64,000 bases of DNA from an uncultured Mobiluncus sp. (GCF_902488535.1 NZ_CABTWO010000009.1:21542-85541), one strand, 5' to 3'; numbered from the stretch's first letter, positions 27,469-36,527 are shown. Made by a program: numbers and translations. Notes: generated by a model from the sequence alone, not told the origin.

Positions 27469-28089
27469 ATGGATTTTGGCTTTCAAAACAACCCTGAACC
27501 TGCCCTGCCCGGCGTCCACCCCGTGCTTAAGACCTCTCTGACCGGGCCGTGGCCCCAGCCTTACGAGGTTCTTTACGTGGCAATGGGGTGTTTTTGGGGA
27601 GTGGAACGCATTTATTGGAGCCAGCCCGGGGTTATCAACACGGCGGTAGGTTATCTGGGAGGTCACTGGCCACACCCCAGTTATGAAGATGTCTGTACAG
27701 GTCAAACCGGGCACGCCGAAACTACCCGGATAGTCTACGACCCGACCCGCACGAGCGCGGGGGACCTGCTGAAAGTGTTTTGGGAGAACCACGACCCCAC
27801 TCAGGGCGAGCGGCAGGGCAACGACCGGGGCAGCCAGTACCGTTCGATGATTGTTTACACCACTGCGCAACAGCGTCAGCTGGCTGAGCAATCCCGGCAA
27901 ACTTTCGGGAAAACCCTTGCCCAGGCCGGTCGAGGGCCGATCACGACCGAGATTCTCAGCCTGGCCGCTGCCGGCGAGTTTTGGCTCGCGGAGCCATATC
28001 ACCAGGCGTACCTGTTTCACCACCCCCACGGCTATTGCAATCACGGATTCAAGGGCTTTGTTTGCGAGACTCCACGGCTGACGAACTAG
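27469..28089 (+). CDS. msrA: Peptide methionine sulfoxide reductase A
   Basis: A 206-residue MsrA that repairs S-form methionine sulfoxide. The catalytic cysteine is Cys41 in AMGCFWGVERIYW, followed by GYLGG and the TGHAE segment. It carries about 30 extra residues at the N-terminus compared with the shortest forms, as in many actinobacteria. With the divergent MutT-type gene it forms an oxidative damage pair. A hairpin terminator follows. Confidence 0.95.
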   Translation: MDFGFQNNPEPALPGVHPVLKTSLTGPWPQPYEVLYVAMGCFWGVERIYWSQPGVINTAVGYLGGHWPHPSYEDVCTGQTGHAETTRIVYDPTRTSAGDLLKVFWENHDPTQGERQGNDRGSQYRSMIVYTTAQQRQLAEQSRQTFGKTLAQAGRGPITTEILSLAAAGEFWLAEPYHQAYLFHHPHGYCNHGFKGFVCETPRLTN

Positions 28090-28137
28090 CCGGCACTCGC
28101 GTTTCAGCACCGGCACGCCGGATTTTAGGCAACAAAA

Positions 28138-28159
28138 AAGCGGACATCGTTGTCCGCTT
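28138..28159. terminator. Bidirectional terminator between msrA and the 50-residue gene
   Basis: AAGCGGACA (28138-28146) pairs perfectly with TGTCCGCTT (28151-28159). It is preceded by an A-run on the plus strand (a T-run for the minus strand), so it is placed to end both msrA and the convergent small gene. Confidence 0.75.
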
Positions 28160-28191
28160 GCGTCGTCGCTGTTTTTTGGTTTCCGTCCCCC

Positions 28192-28344
28192 TTAACGGTC
28201 AGCCAAAATTTCTTGCGCCATGTTCACTCGATAGGCCTGGGCCATCACAGTGTCTGCGCACATCTGGGGCGCCTCGCCGGAAATAACCTTCACGCTGGTG
28301 AAAGTTTTTGGGGCGGTCTTTAGCCAGTTCAATATGCTACTCAT
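28192..28344 (-). CDS. Small 50-residue protein of unknown function
   Basis: Fifty codons from an ATG at 28344 with AAGGAGG nine bases upstream, one of the strongest ribosome sites in the window. The product begins MSSILNWLKTAPKTFTSV, is amphipathic at the N-terminus, has one cysteine, and ends AYRVNMAQEILADR. It has its own promoter (28444-28472) and terminator, so it appears to be expressed. I recognise no family. A peptide signal, a small regulator or a short membrane-associated peptide are all possible. The frame is open further upstream but the promoter lies inside that extension. Confidence 0.6.
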   Translation of the reverse strand: MSSILNWLKTAPKTFTSVKVISGEAPQMCADTVMAQAYRVNMAQEILADR

Positions 28345-28443
28345 AACCGTTGCACCTCCTTTGCTATCGCTCTGTACACGTCTCGGTGAGCCCTGTGCCC
28401 CACCTCTCGAGTCGGTCATCACCGATGTCCGCTCGATATTTTT

Positions 28444-28472
28444 ATTATACCTCGATTTACATTTTATGTACA
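28444..28472 (-). promoter_or_regulatory. Promoter of the 50-residue gene
   Basis: On the minus strand TGTACA (28467-28472), a 17-base spacer and a perfect TATAAT (28444-28449). An inverted repeat TACAT-n3-ATGTA (28458-28470) overlaps the -35 end and spacer and could be an operator. The implied 5' leader is about 90 bases long. Confidence 0.65.
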
Positions 28473-28565
28473 CTAAAGTTTAATTTGTCTACACAACGTG
28501 AACAATAAGCCAGAGCGCCGCTGGCCTCTCCCGGGGAGGCACTGTATCACCCCGACAGGGCAGAG

Positions 28566-29969
28566 TTAGCGCTGGAACGCTTGCAATTGCTGGCGGGCCG
28601 CCGCAATCTGTTCAGCCACGCGCTCCGGAGCGGTACCTCCCACCCCGCGGCGGGCCCGAACCGAACCTGCAGCGGTCAGGACGTCGCGAACCTCAGGGGT
28701 CAGCAGCGGGTCAACCCCCGCAAAATCAGCATCGCTGAGGTCCTCCAGCCCAACGCCCCGCCCTTCTGCCAACGCCACACAGGCTCCCGACACTTCGTGA
28801 GCATGACGGAAAGGCATACCGCGTTTCACCAGCCATTCAGCCACATCGGTGGCGAGGGAGAAACCGGCGGTAGACAGCGTTTCCAGACGCTCATAGTGCA
28901 GGGTCATGGTGTCCACCATTCCGGTCACCGCCGGCAGCAGGACTTCCAGGGTGTCGATAGCGTCAAACACCGGTTCTTTGTCCTCCTGCAGGTCCCGGTC
29001 GTAAGCCAGCGGCAAGCCTTTCATCGTGGTCATTAGTCCAGTCAAGTCGCCAAGCAGACGTCCCGCTTTGCCGCGAGCCAGTTCAGCCACATCCGGGTTC
29101 TTCTTTTGCGGCATAATGCTGGACCCGGTCGAATAGGAATCGTCCAACGTGACGTAGCCGAACTCAGCGGTGTTCCAGATAATGATTTCCTCCGCCAACC
29201 GCGACATATCCACCGCCACCTGGGTGAGGACATAGAGAAACTCCACCACCCCGTCTCGTGCAGCCGTGGCGTCAATAGAGTTCGGACATACCTGGGAAAA
29301 GCCCAGCTCACGGGCCACCAGTTCCGGGTCCAGCCCCAACGTATTGCCAGCGAGGGCTCCGCCCCCGTATGGGGAGGCGTCATTGCGCTTTTGCCAGTCC
29401 CGCAAACGTTCCAAGTTGCGCAGCTGGGGCCAAAAGTGCGCCATCAGCTGGTGCGCCACCAGCACCGGCTGGGCGTGCTGCATATGCGTTCGACCAGGCA
29501 TGATATGGGTTCCGGCACGGTCGGCCTGGGACAAAATCGCCTGGCAAAGCGCCGTTATCAGCCCTTGCAGGTGGGTGGCGGCGTCGCGCAGGTACATCCG
29601 CACGAGGGTGGCAATCTGGTCATTGCGGGAGCGTCCCGCCCGCAGTTTTCCGCCCAGTTGCGGTCCGGCGTAGTCTTCCTGCAGCAATCCGCGTTCCAGG
29701 GCGGTATGAACGTCCTCGTCATCGGGGGAAAAGGTGAAAGTTCCGTCAGCCACATCCGCCCGCAGACGGCGCAGGGCAGCGCTCAAGTCGGCGTATTCCG
29801 ACTCGGTCAACAGACCCGCCGCCCGCAGCGCCTGGGCATGAGCCAAAGAGCCCTGTAAGTCGTAATCTGCTAAACGCCAATCAAACTGGGTCGACACCGA
29901 CAGTGCCGCCAACGCTTGGGCAGGTCCGCCCTGGAATCTGCCGCCCCACAGGGCCAACTTTTCACTCAT
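28566..29969 (-). CDS. argH: Argininosuccinate lyase
   Basis: A 467-residue ArgH, the last step of arginine synthesis, cleaving argininosuccinate to arginine and fumarate. The family signature GSSIMPQKKNPDVAE is present, as are KLALWGGRFQGG at the start and SRNDQIAT in the middle. The ATG at 29969 has AAGGAG upstream; the frame is open 15 codons earlier. Last gene of the arg cluster, about 110 bases after argG. Confidence 0.96.
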   Translation of the reverse strand: MSEKLALWGGRFQGGPAQALAALSVSTQFDWRLADYDLQGSLAHAQALRAAGLLTESEYADLSAALRRLRADVADGTFTFSPDDEDVHTALERGLLQEDYAGPQLGGKLRAGRSRNDQIATLVRMYLRDAATHLQGLITALCQAILSQADRAGTHIMPGRTHMQHAQPVLVAHQLMAHFWPQLRNLERLRDWQKRNDASPYGGGALAGNTLGLDPELVARELGFSQVCPNSIDATAARDGVVEFLYVLTQVAVDMSRLAEEIIIWNTAEFGYVTLDDSYSTGSSIMPQKKNPDVAELARGKAGRLLGDLTGLMTTMKGLPLAYDRDLQEDKEPVFDAIDTLEVLLPAVTGMVDTMTLHYERLETLSTAGFSLATDVAEWLVKRGMPFRHAHEVSGACVALAEGRGVGLEDLSDADFAGVDPLLTPEVRDVLTAAGSVRARRGVGGTAPERVAEQIAAARQQLQAFQR

Positions 29970-30080
29970 GTTTGCTCCTTTTTCTCTCAACGCCACAGTA
30001 CCACCGGCAGCCAAACCGAATGGCTCGGCTGCCGGGGAACTGTGGAGAGGCTGCGACTCGAAAAGCCCGGACGCTGACCT

Positions 30081-31313
30081 TTAGAGGTGCGAGGCTTGCA
30101 GCGTGATGCCCTTGCCATACCTGACGTCACGCGCCGCGGCCAGCTTGGACTGCATTCCGTACAGTTCAATGAAACCGCGCGCCGCGTCCTGGTTGAATGA
30201 ATCCCCCGAATCGTAGGTCGCCAGTTTGAAATCGTAGAGGGAAGCCTCAGAACGGCGCCCATTGACGACCGCCTGTCCGGCGTGCATGACCATCCGAATG
30301 TCGCCGGACACGTATTCCTGAGTGTGCACCACAAAAGCGTCCAAGGATTTCTTGAGAGGCGAATTCCATTGGGCTTCGTAAACCAAATCGGACCACGCCG
30401 GCTCTACCATCTGGCGCTTGTAACGCAGCTGCATCCGCTCCAGGGTCACGGCTTCCAGGGCTTGGTGGGCGGTAATCAGTGCCATTGCTCCGGGAGCTTC
30501 ATAGATTTCGCGCGATTTAATCCCAATGAGGCGGTCCTCGACGACATCGATACGCCCAATCCCCTGGGCACCGGCACGCCGGTTCATCTCTTGAATGACC
30601 TGCAGCGGAGTCATTTTTACTCCGTCAATCGCGACAGGAATGCCCTTTTCAAAGGTGATGACGACTTCATCGGGAATTCCCGCAAATGCCGGATCATCAG
30701 TGTAGTTGTACACATCTTTGGTGGGGGCGTTCCACAGGTCCTCTAAGAAGCCGGTTTCAATAGCCCTGCCCCACAAGTTTTGGTCAATCGAGAAGGGGTT
30801 ATGTTTCGTCGCCTCGATGGGTAGGTGGTGTTCCTCTGCGTAAGCAATCGACACGTCGCGCTGCAGGGACAAATCACGAATCGGCGACACGCATTTCAAG
30901 TCCGGAGCCAGCGAGGTAAATGACACCTCGAAACGGACCTGATCATTGCCCTTTCCGGTGCAGCCGTGAGCCATGGTGGTGGCACCGAACTGTTTAGCCG
31001 CCATCACCAGGTGTTTGGCGATGAGCGGGCGGGACAGCGCCGAGACTAGGGGGTATTGGCCTTGGTACAGGCCGTTGGTTTGTAGGGAGGGCATACAGTA
31101 TTCGGTGGCGAACTCGTCTTTGGCATCGGCGATGTAGGCTTCCACTGCCCCGCAGTCAAGAGCGCGCTGGCGGATCACATCCATATCCTCGCCGCCTTGG
31201 CCCACATCCACCGACACCGCAATGGTGTCTACACCGAGCTTGTCTTTCATCCAGCCGATAGCCACCGAAGTGTCCAAACCGCCGGAATAAGCCAGCACTA
31301 CCCGTTCAGTCAT
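30081..31313 (-). CDS. argG: Argininosuccinate synthase
   Basis: A 410-residue ArgG joining citrulline and aspartate with ATP. The ATP-pyrophosphatase loop AYSGGLDTSVAIGW is at residues 8-21 and GCTGKGNDQVRFE follows; the rest of the chain is full length. It starts 85 bases after argR, so the two may be on one transcript or argG may have its own promoter in the AT-rich gap. Confidence 0.97.
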   Translation of the reverse strand: MTERVVLAYSGGLDTSVAIGWMKDKLGVDTIAVSVDVGQGGEDMDVIRQRALDCGAVEAYIADAKDEFATEYCMPSLQTNGLYQGQYPLVSALSRPLIAKHLVMAAKQFGATTMAHGCTGKGNDQVRFEVSFTSLAPDLKCVSPIRDLSLQRDVSIAYAEEHHLPIEATKHNPFSIDQNLWGRAIETGFLEDLWNAPTKDVYNYTDDPAFAGIPDEVVITFEKGIPVAIDGVKMTPLQVIQEMNRRAGAQGIGRIDVVEDRLIGIKSREIYEAPGAMALITAHQALEAVTLERMQLRYKRQMVEPAWSDLVYEAQWNSPLKKSLDAFVVHTQEYVSGDIRMVMHAGQAVVNGRRSEASLYDFKLATYDSGDSFNQDAARGFIELYGMQSKLAAARDVRYGKGITLQASHL

Positions 31314-31398
31314 TGTTTTCTCTCTTTCTCATTATTTGATAAATAGGTCTAAAAATTGTGTGCTAAAGGTTTTAAATCAGGGGGAATATAGTGTAGGT

Positions 31399-31890
31399 CT
31401 AGCGCTTGGCCAGGCCTCGCAGCTTATCGCGCAATTCTTTGGCAGATTCCACACTGTCGCAGACGACCAAAATGGTATTGTCCCCCGCTAGGCAACCCAA
31501 CACGTGTTCCAGATTTTCTTTGTCAATGACCGACGCCAGAGTGCCGGCGGTGGCTGGAGGAGTGCGCAGCACCACCTGATTCATGGCCTGAGTTGCCTGA
31601 ATCAAAAGCGGGGCGCACCAACGTTCCAACGTTCCTGGCAGTTGCAACGGCAAATCCGCGGCGGTGCGCACGCCGCCCAAAACGTAGCGTAGCTCCCCCT
31701 TTTCATCGCGCACCTTGGTAGCCGCCAGTTCCTCCAGGTCCCGCGACAGCGTCGCTTGTGTGACTGAGAACCCGGCGTTTTCCAGCAGAATCTGCAAAGC
31801 CCCTTGAGAGCGCACCACATTTTCCGCCAAGAGGCGCGAAATGGCGCTATGGCGGGAAATTTTGGATTGCACTACTAGGTTTTCAGACAC
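31399..31890 (-). CDS. argR: Arginine repressor
   Basis: A 163-residue ArgR. The winged helix-turn-helix N-terminus contains SQGALQILLENAGFSVTQATLSRDLEEL, and the C-terminal arginine-binding hexamer domain has TLASVIDKENLEHVLGCLAGDNTILVVC. I start at the GTG at 31890, preceded by CGGAGG; the long open frame beyond it lies inside argD and is not coding. It overlaps the argD end by eight bases. ArgR would bind the candidate operators before argC and argJ. Confidence 0.93.
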   Translation of the reverse strand: MSENLVVQSKISRHSAISRLLAENVVRSQGALQILLENAGFSVTQATLSRDLEELAATKVRDEKGELRYVLGGVRTAADLPLQLPGTLERWCAPLLIQATQAMNQVVLRTPPATAGTLASVIDKENLEHVLGCLAGDNTILVVCDSVESAKELRDKLRGLAKR

Positions 31891-33133
31891 GCGAGCCTCC
31901 GAGAAGAATTTCTTGGTCTGCCTGGCGTTGCACCTGGTCGAGGATTTCCGGCAGCGCTTGGGTAAACATCCGGGTCTGAGACGGGTTGATGATGAGCGGT
32001 GGTGCCAGCCGAATCGTGAAGGTATCCGGGGCATTGACGATGAATCCCGCTTTGAAAAGCTCATCAGCCAGCGGCTTGGCCAAAGGATTGCGCAAACCGA
32101 TTCCCAGCAGCAAGCCGCGCCCGCGGACTTCACTAATGAGGGGGTGTTCCAGTTCGAGAATCTCGCGTTTCCAGATGTCCCCCACGTTTTGGACGTTAGA
32201 CAGCAAGCCTTCCTCTTCAACCGTGTTAATCATCGCCAGCACCGAGGCTCCCGCCAGCGGATTCCCCGCAAAAGTAGAACCGTGCATCCCCGGCTTTAAC
32301 ACGCTTGCCGCTTCGCCATTGAGAGCCACGCAAGCTCCGACCGGGAACCCGGCGCCCAGCCCTTTTGCTAGCGTCACCACGTCCGGAATGATTCCCGACT
32401 GGTGGTGAGCCATCCAGGTTCCCGTGCGCCCCATGCCGGTTTGAACTTCATCCAAAACCAGCAGGGCCCCGGCGCGTGCCGTCACTTCGCGCGCCACCTT
32501 GAGGAAGTCGTCAGAAATCGGACGCACCCCGGCTTCGCCTTGAATCGGCTCGATGAACAGAGCCGCGATGGACTCTCCTCGCTCACCGTCAAAGGCACGC
32601 TCCAAGGCAGCGATGTTGTAAGGCAGAAAATCAACTTCAGCAGGCATGGGCAGGAACGGATCACGGAAAATCGATTTGTAGGTCAGCGACAGTGCCCCCA
32701 TGGTACGTCCGTGAAACGAGTTTTCCAGCGCGAGGAACCTGCTGCGCGCGGCTCCCCCGCGAGCCCGCGCCAACTTAAACGCCGCCTCCAGCGCTTCGGT
32801 ACCAGAGTTGGTAAAGAAGACTCGCGAGCCCTGCGGAGCTCCGCCGGGCTCAATAATGGACAAAATCCGTTCTGCGGCCTCAATCTGAGGCTGGGTCGCA
32901 AAATAGTTACTGACGTGGCCTAACGTTTCGACCTGTTCGTGCAAAGCGGTGACGATATTCGGGTGACCGTGTCCCAGGGCGTTGACCGCGATACCGCCCA
33001 ACAAGTCGAGGTATTGATGGCCGTCCTCGTCCCACACAAAGCAGCCCGCCCCGCGGGTCAACACGGTCTTCGGCGTCCCAAAAGTATTCATTATCGAGTT
33101 TTCATAGCGCGTAATCCACTCTTTGACGTCCAT
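31883..33133 (-). CDS. argD: Acetylornithine aminotransferase
   Basis: A 416-residue PLP-dependent class III transaminase making N-acetylornithine. The PLP lysine is in VTLAKGLGAGFPVGA, with FFTNSGTEALEAAFKLAR and VLDEVQTGMGRTG upstream. I start at the ATG at 33133; a GTG at 33148 is also in frame. The next gene is argR: argF, which most actinobacterial clusters have here, is missing. Confidence 0.93.
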   Translation of the reverse strand: MDVKEWITRYENSIMNTFGTPKTVLTRGAGCFVWDEDGHQYLDLLGGIAVNALGHGHPNIVTALHEQVETLGHVSNYFATQPQIEAAERILSIIEPGGAPQGSRVFFTNSGTEALEAAFKLARARGGAARSRFLALENSFHGRTMGALSLTYKSIFRDPFLPMPAEVDFLPYNIAALERAFDGERGESIAALFIEPIQGEAGVRPISDDFLKVAREVTARAGALLVLDEVQTGMGRTGTWMAHHQSGIIPDVVTLAKGLGAGFPVGACVALNGEAASVLKPGMHGSTFAGNPLAGASVLAMINTVEEEGLLSNVQNVGDIWKREILELEHPLISEVRGRGLLLGIGLRNPLAKPLADELFKAGFIVNAPDTFTIRLAPPLIINPSQTRMFTQALPEILDQVQRQADQEILLGGSRV

Positions 33134-33171
33134 TTTTGCTTCTTTCACTAGGCTGGTTCGGAGGTATGGGG

Positions 33172-34101
33172 CTAGTCTCGCCGGAACTGTATCGTGGGCA
33201 GCGGCTCGCCGTCATGAGGGCGCGTCGGACGGACATTGTCGGGTATGACTTCGGTGCCGGTTCCTTGGTCAGTCACGATTTCAAGGAGCATGGAGTGAGC
33301 CAAGCGTCCGTCGATGATAGTCGCGCGGGACACACCGCCCTGCACAGCATCGAGACAGGCCTGCATTTTCGGCACCATTCCCGATTTCAAAGTCGGCAAC
33401 ATACGCGCCAATTCGCTGGCCGTCAGGTACCTGATGAGAGATGCCGGGTCATCTATATTCCGGTAAAGTCCTTCGACGTCGGTGAGGATAATGAGCTTGC
33501 GCGCTTTTAAGCCGATAGCTAGGGCCGCCGCGACCGCGTCGGCGTTGACATTCAGCACGATGTTGGGGTCGTCAACGGAAGGCGCGATGGAGGAAATGAC
33601 CGGAATGTTGCCCCGTTCCAGCAGATCCACGACTGCGCGGGGATGAACATTGACGATGTCCCCGACCAGTCCCAGGTCGCTGTCCGGAGGGCATTGGCGT
33701 TTCCGCGCTCCAAACAAACCAGCGTCCTCGCCGGTGAGCCCGATTGCCAGAGATTCCTCCACATTGAGCAGGCCCACGAGTTCACGTTGGACCTTGCCGG
33801 TGAGAACCATGCGCACGACTTCCATAACTTCCGGGGTCGTCACCCGGTAGCCGTTGATGAAGGGCGCTTCCAAGCCCAGACGGTCCAGCATTTCGGAAAT
33901 CTGTGGACCACCGCCGTGTACCACGACCGTCCGCAAACCGACCTGGTGCAGGAACTGAATATCGGCGGCGAAAGCGCGACGCAAATCCTCGTTGACCATC
34001 GCGTTGCCACCGTATTTGATGACGACAGTAGCGCCGCGGTAGCTGCGCAGCCACGGCATGGCCTCCAGCAGCACTTCGGTCTTCTGTATCGGCGTGATCA
34101 T
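33172..34101 (-). CDS. argB: Acetylglutamate kinase
   Basis: A 309-residue ArgB that phosphorylates N-acetylglutamate. The N-terminal VVIKYGGNAM and VVVHGGGPQISEML loops and the IINVDAD-type segment (VLNVNADAVAAALA) are clear. The ATG at 34101 follows AAGGAA; the frame extends ten codons upstream without a ribosome site. It lies between argJ and argD, with about 50 and 40 bases on either side. Confidence 0.96.
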   Translation of the reverse strand: MITPIQKTEVLLEAMPWLRSYRGATVVIKYGGNAMVNEDLRRAFAADIQFLHQVGLRTVVVHGGGPQISEMLDRLGLEAPFINGYRVTTPEVMEVVRMVLTGKVQRELVGLLNVEESLAIGLTGEDAGLFGARKRQCPPDSDLGLVGDIVNVHPRAVVDLLERGNIPVISSIAPSVDDPNIVLNVNADAVAAALAIGLKARKLIILTDVEGLYRNIDDPASLIRYLTASELARMLPTLKSGMVPKMQACLDAVQGGVSRATIIDGRLAHSMLLEIVTDQGTGTEVIPDNVRPTRPHDGEPLPTIQFRRD

Positions 34102-34154
34102 CGTGTTCCTTCCATTTCTCAAGTTCCGCACTTGGGTTTACACCCCAGGGTTGG

Positions 34155-35318
34155 TTACGTAGTGTAATCCCCGTTGATATGCACGTATTCGTGGGTCAAG
34201 TCACTGGTCCACAGGTGGGCCTCTTCCTGACCGGCGTGCAGCTCTACCAGGATGTGGCACTCTCGAGGACTCATATCAGCCAGGTAGGGATCCTCACCGA
34301 TTCCCCCGTCTTTACAAACTTTTACGCCGTTAATGGAAACATCGACATGAGCCGGGTCGAACGGCAGGACGTCTTCCGGCACCGTGCCCAGCTGGGACAG
34401 GATACGCCCCCAGTTCGGGTCGTTGCCGTACACGGCGGTTTTCACCAGATTGGACCGCGAAATCGTTCGGGCGGCCTCGAGAGCACCCGCTTCGCTGGCA
34501 GCCCCGGTCACCCGAATTTCAATATCGTGATGAGCTCCCTCGGCGTCTCCCAGGAGCTGCAGGGCTAGGCTTTTACAGACTTGCAGAAGGCCGGCGGCGA
34601 ACTCGTTCGGGTCGGGCTTGACCCCTGATGCGCCAGATGCCAGCAGCAACACGGTGTCGTTGGTGGACATACAGCCGTCCGAGTCGAGGCGGTTGAAGGT
34701 TTTTTCAACCGTATCGGACAGTATGTCCTGCAGGGCGTCCTGGTCCCAAACAGCATCGGTGGTGATGACCACAATCATGGTCGCCAAGGCAGGGGCCAGC
34801 ATTCCGGCGCCTTTCGCCATGCCGCCGATTTTCCACCCGGAAGAGCTTTCGTGGGTAGCAGTTTTCGACTTCGTGTCGGTGGTGAGGATGGCTTCGGCGG
34901 CCTCGTCGCCTCCGTCCTCACGTAGTTTGGCGGCGACTGTATCAATACCGGCGGTCATTTTCGGCATATCTAAAGCGCGTCCGATGATTCCGGTGGAGCA
35001 CACCAGACATTCGTTTTCAGCCACGCCGAGAACCTGACCCAGATGCGCTGCCATCGCAGCGGCGTCCCGATCCCCCTGTGCACCGGTGCAGGCGTTGGCT
35101 ACTGCCGAGTTGATGACCACGGCTTGAGCCCGACCACCAGCAACGACTTTCCGGTCCCAACCCACCGGGGCAGCAAACACACGATTGGAAGTAAACACTC
35201 CCGCCACGGTTGAATCTGGGCCCAGATTCCTCACGATGGCCATATCCGGATGCAGCTTGCCGCGCAGGCCCACATGGGCACCGGCGGCTTTGAAACCACG
35301 GGGATAAGTAACGCTCAC
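34155..35318 (-). CDS. argJ: Bifunctional glutamate N-acetyltransferase/ornithine acetyltransferase
   Basis: A 387-residue ArgJ. It transfers acetyl from acetylornithine to glutamate, so the pathway is cyclic. The self-cleavage site with the new N-terminal threonine is in GMLAPALATMIVVITTDA; VINSAVANACTG and the C-terminal HINGDYTT end are present. The start is GTG at 35318 after GGAGG. It has a candidate ArgR box and a hairpin upstream (35335-35390). Confidence 0.95.
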   Translation of the reverse strand: MSVTYPRGFKAAGAHVGLRGKLHPDMAIVRNLGPDSTVAGVFTSNRVFAAPVGWDRKVVAGGRAQAVVINSAVANACTGAQGDRDAAAMAAHLGQVLGVAENECLVCSTGIIGRALDMPKMTAGIDTVAAKLREDGGDEAAEAILTTDTKSKTATHESSSGWKIGGMAKGAGMLAPALATMIVVITTDAVWDQDALQDILSDTVEKTFNRLDSDGCMSTNDTVLLLASGASGVKPDPNEFAAGLLQVCKSLALQLLGDAEGAHHDIEIRVTGAASEAGALEAARTISRSNLVKTAVYGNDPNWGRILSQLGTVPEDVLPFDPAHVDVSINGVKVCKDGGIGEDPYLADMSPRECHILVELHAGQEEAHLWTSDLTHEYVHINGDYTT

Positions 35319-35334
35319 TTCCTACCTCCTGCAT

Positions 35335-35357
35335 AAAACTGTTTCCAAAACAGTTTT
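35335..35357. other. Hairpin upstream of argJ
   Basis: AAACTGTTT and AAACAGTTT form a perfect stem around two bases, with T-runs on both sides. On the minus strand it lies just before the argJ ribosome binding site, between argC and argJ. It may be a partial terminator or a translation control element. Confidence 0.45.
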
Positions 35358-35376
35358 TTATAAATATAAGCTATCC

Positions 35377-35390
35377 TGTATAAATTTACA
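35377..35390. promoter_or_regulatory. Candidate ArgR box in the argC-argJ gap
   Basis: TGTATAAATTTACA is an imperfect AT-rich palindrome of the size of an ARG half-operator. It lies directly after the argC stop codon at 35398 and upstream of argJ. It may control an internal promoter; assignment is by resemblance only. Confidence 0.35.
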
Positions 35391-35397
35391 AAAATGG

Positions 35398-36480
35398 TTA
35401 CGGTGCGGTTGATACCACCGGAACTCCGGTCAGCTCCGGGAAGCCCAAAGCCAGGTTCATGCCTTGAATGGCGCCTGCCGCGGTGCCCTTGCCCAAGTTA
35501 TCGATAGCGCATTGCGCCACAACCTTACCGGCGCGTTCATCCACCGCCACTTGAATCGCCGCTTTGGCGCAGCCGCTCACCATCGACACGGTGGGCCAGA
35601 CGCCCTCGGAAAGGAATTCCAATAGCGGTTCGTTGTCGCAAACTTCGTGATAGGCACGGCGTAGTTCACTCGTGTCGCCAGACCCGACTAAGGGCGCGGT
35701 AACGGTAGCGAGAATGCCGCGATTCATGGGAACCAATACGGGAGTGAAACTGAGCTTGACTTCGGTGGCGCCGGCAACTCGGAAATTTTGAGCGATTTCG
35801 GGGATATGTCGGTGTACGCCGGCCATGGCATAGCCTTGGGCGTTGCCGAACGCCGCTACGGCCATCAAGTGGGATTTCATGGCTTTGCCAGCCCCGGAAT
35901 AGCCCACCGCGAGGTTCGCCACAATGTCCGACGTGTCCACCAGTCCTGCCCATACCGCCGGCAGCAGAGCCAAGGTCACCGCAGTCACATTGCACCCCGG
36001 TACCGCAATCTCCGCAGCCTGGCGCAACACGGCGCGCTGCGCCTGGGCCGAACTTTCGTTGGCGTGCAGCAGCTCGGGCAGCGAATAGGCCCAAGGTTCC
36101 TCCGGTTCCGAATGGTAGTAGTCACGCCAAGCAGCCGGGTCGGTCAACCGATGATCCGCTCCGCAGTCAATCAGCAGGGACTTCACCCCGGCATCGCGCA
36201 GGGCACGTGTAACCTGGCCCGACGCACCATGCGGCAGCCCCAGGAAAATGACATCGTGGCCCGCCAGATTCTCAACATCTGTAGGCTGCAGCACTCGTTG
36301 TGCCAGGGGGAACAGGTGGGGATGGTGCTTTCCCAACGGCTCGCCTGCCGAGGACGCCGCCGTCAATGTTCCGACTTCCACCTGGGGGTGATTCAACAGT
36401 AATCGCAGCAGCTCACCACCGGCGAAACCGGAAGCTCCCGCGACCGCGACTTTGACCTTTTTACCTGAAACCTCTGTCAT
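35398..36480 (-). CDS. argC: N-acetyl-gamma-glutamyl-phosphate reductase
   Basis: A 360-residue ArgC that reduces N-acetylglutamyl phosphate. The NADP loop VAVAGASGFAGGELLRLL is at the N-terminus and the catalytic cysteine is in AVPGCNVTAVTLALLP; the HRHIPEI segment follows. The ATG at 36480 has no ribosome site, and a TATAGT box lies nine bases upstream, so the message is probably leaderless. Two candidate ArgR boxes overlap this promoter. First of seven arg genes. Confidence 0.96.
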   Translation of the reverse strand: MTEVSGKKVKVAVAGASGFAGGELLRLLLNHPQVEVGTLTAASSAGEPLGKHHPHLFPLAQRVLQPTDVENLAGHDVIFLGLPHGASGQVTRALRDAGVKSLLIDCGADHRLTDPAAWRDYYHSEPEEPWAYSLPELLHANESSAQAQRAVLRQAAEIAVPGCNVTAVTLALLPAVWAGLVDTSDIVANLAVGYSGAGKAMKSHLMAVAAFGNAQGYAMAGVHRHIPEIAQNFRVAGATEVKLSFTPVLVPMNRGILATVTAPLVGSGDTSELRRAYHEVCDNEPLLEFLSEGVWPTVSMVSGCAKAAIQVAVDERAGKVVAQCAIDNLGKGTAAGAIQGMNLALGFPELTGVPVVSTAP

Positions 36481-36489
36481 AGTAACAAC

Positions 36490-36527
36490 TATACATGTTT
36501 ATTCATAGAGTTGCATATTTATGCTAA
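36490..36527 (-). promoter_or_regulatory. argC promoter with two candidate ArgR boxes
   Basis: TATAGT (minus strand, 36490-36495) is the likely -10 element, nine bases before the argC ATG. Two AT-rich imperfect palindromes overlap the promoter: 36491-36510 (CTAT ... ATAG ends) and 36514-36527 (TGCATATTTATGCT). Paired boxes a few bases apart are typical of ArgR operators, and argR lies in the same cluster. Confidence 0.6.
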
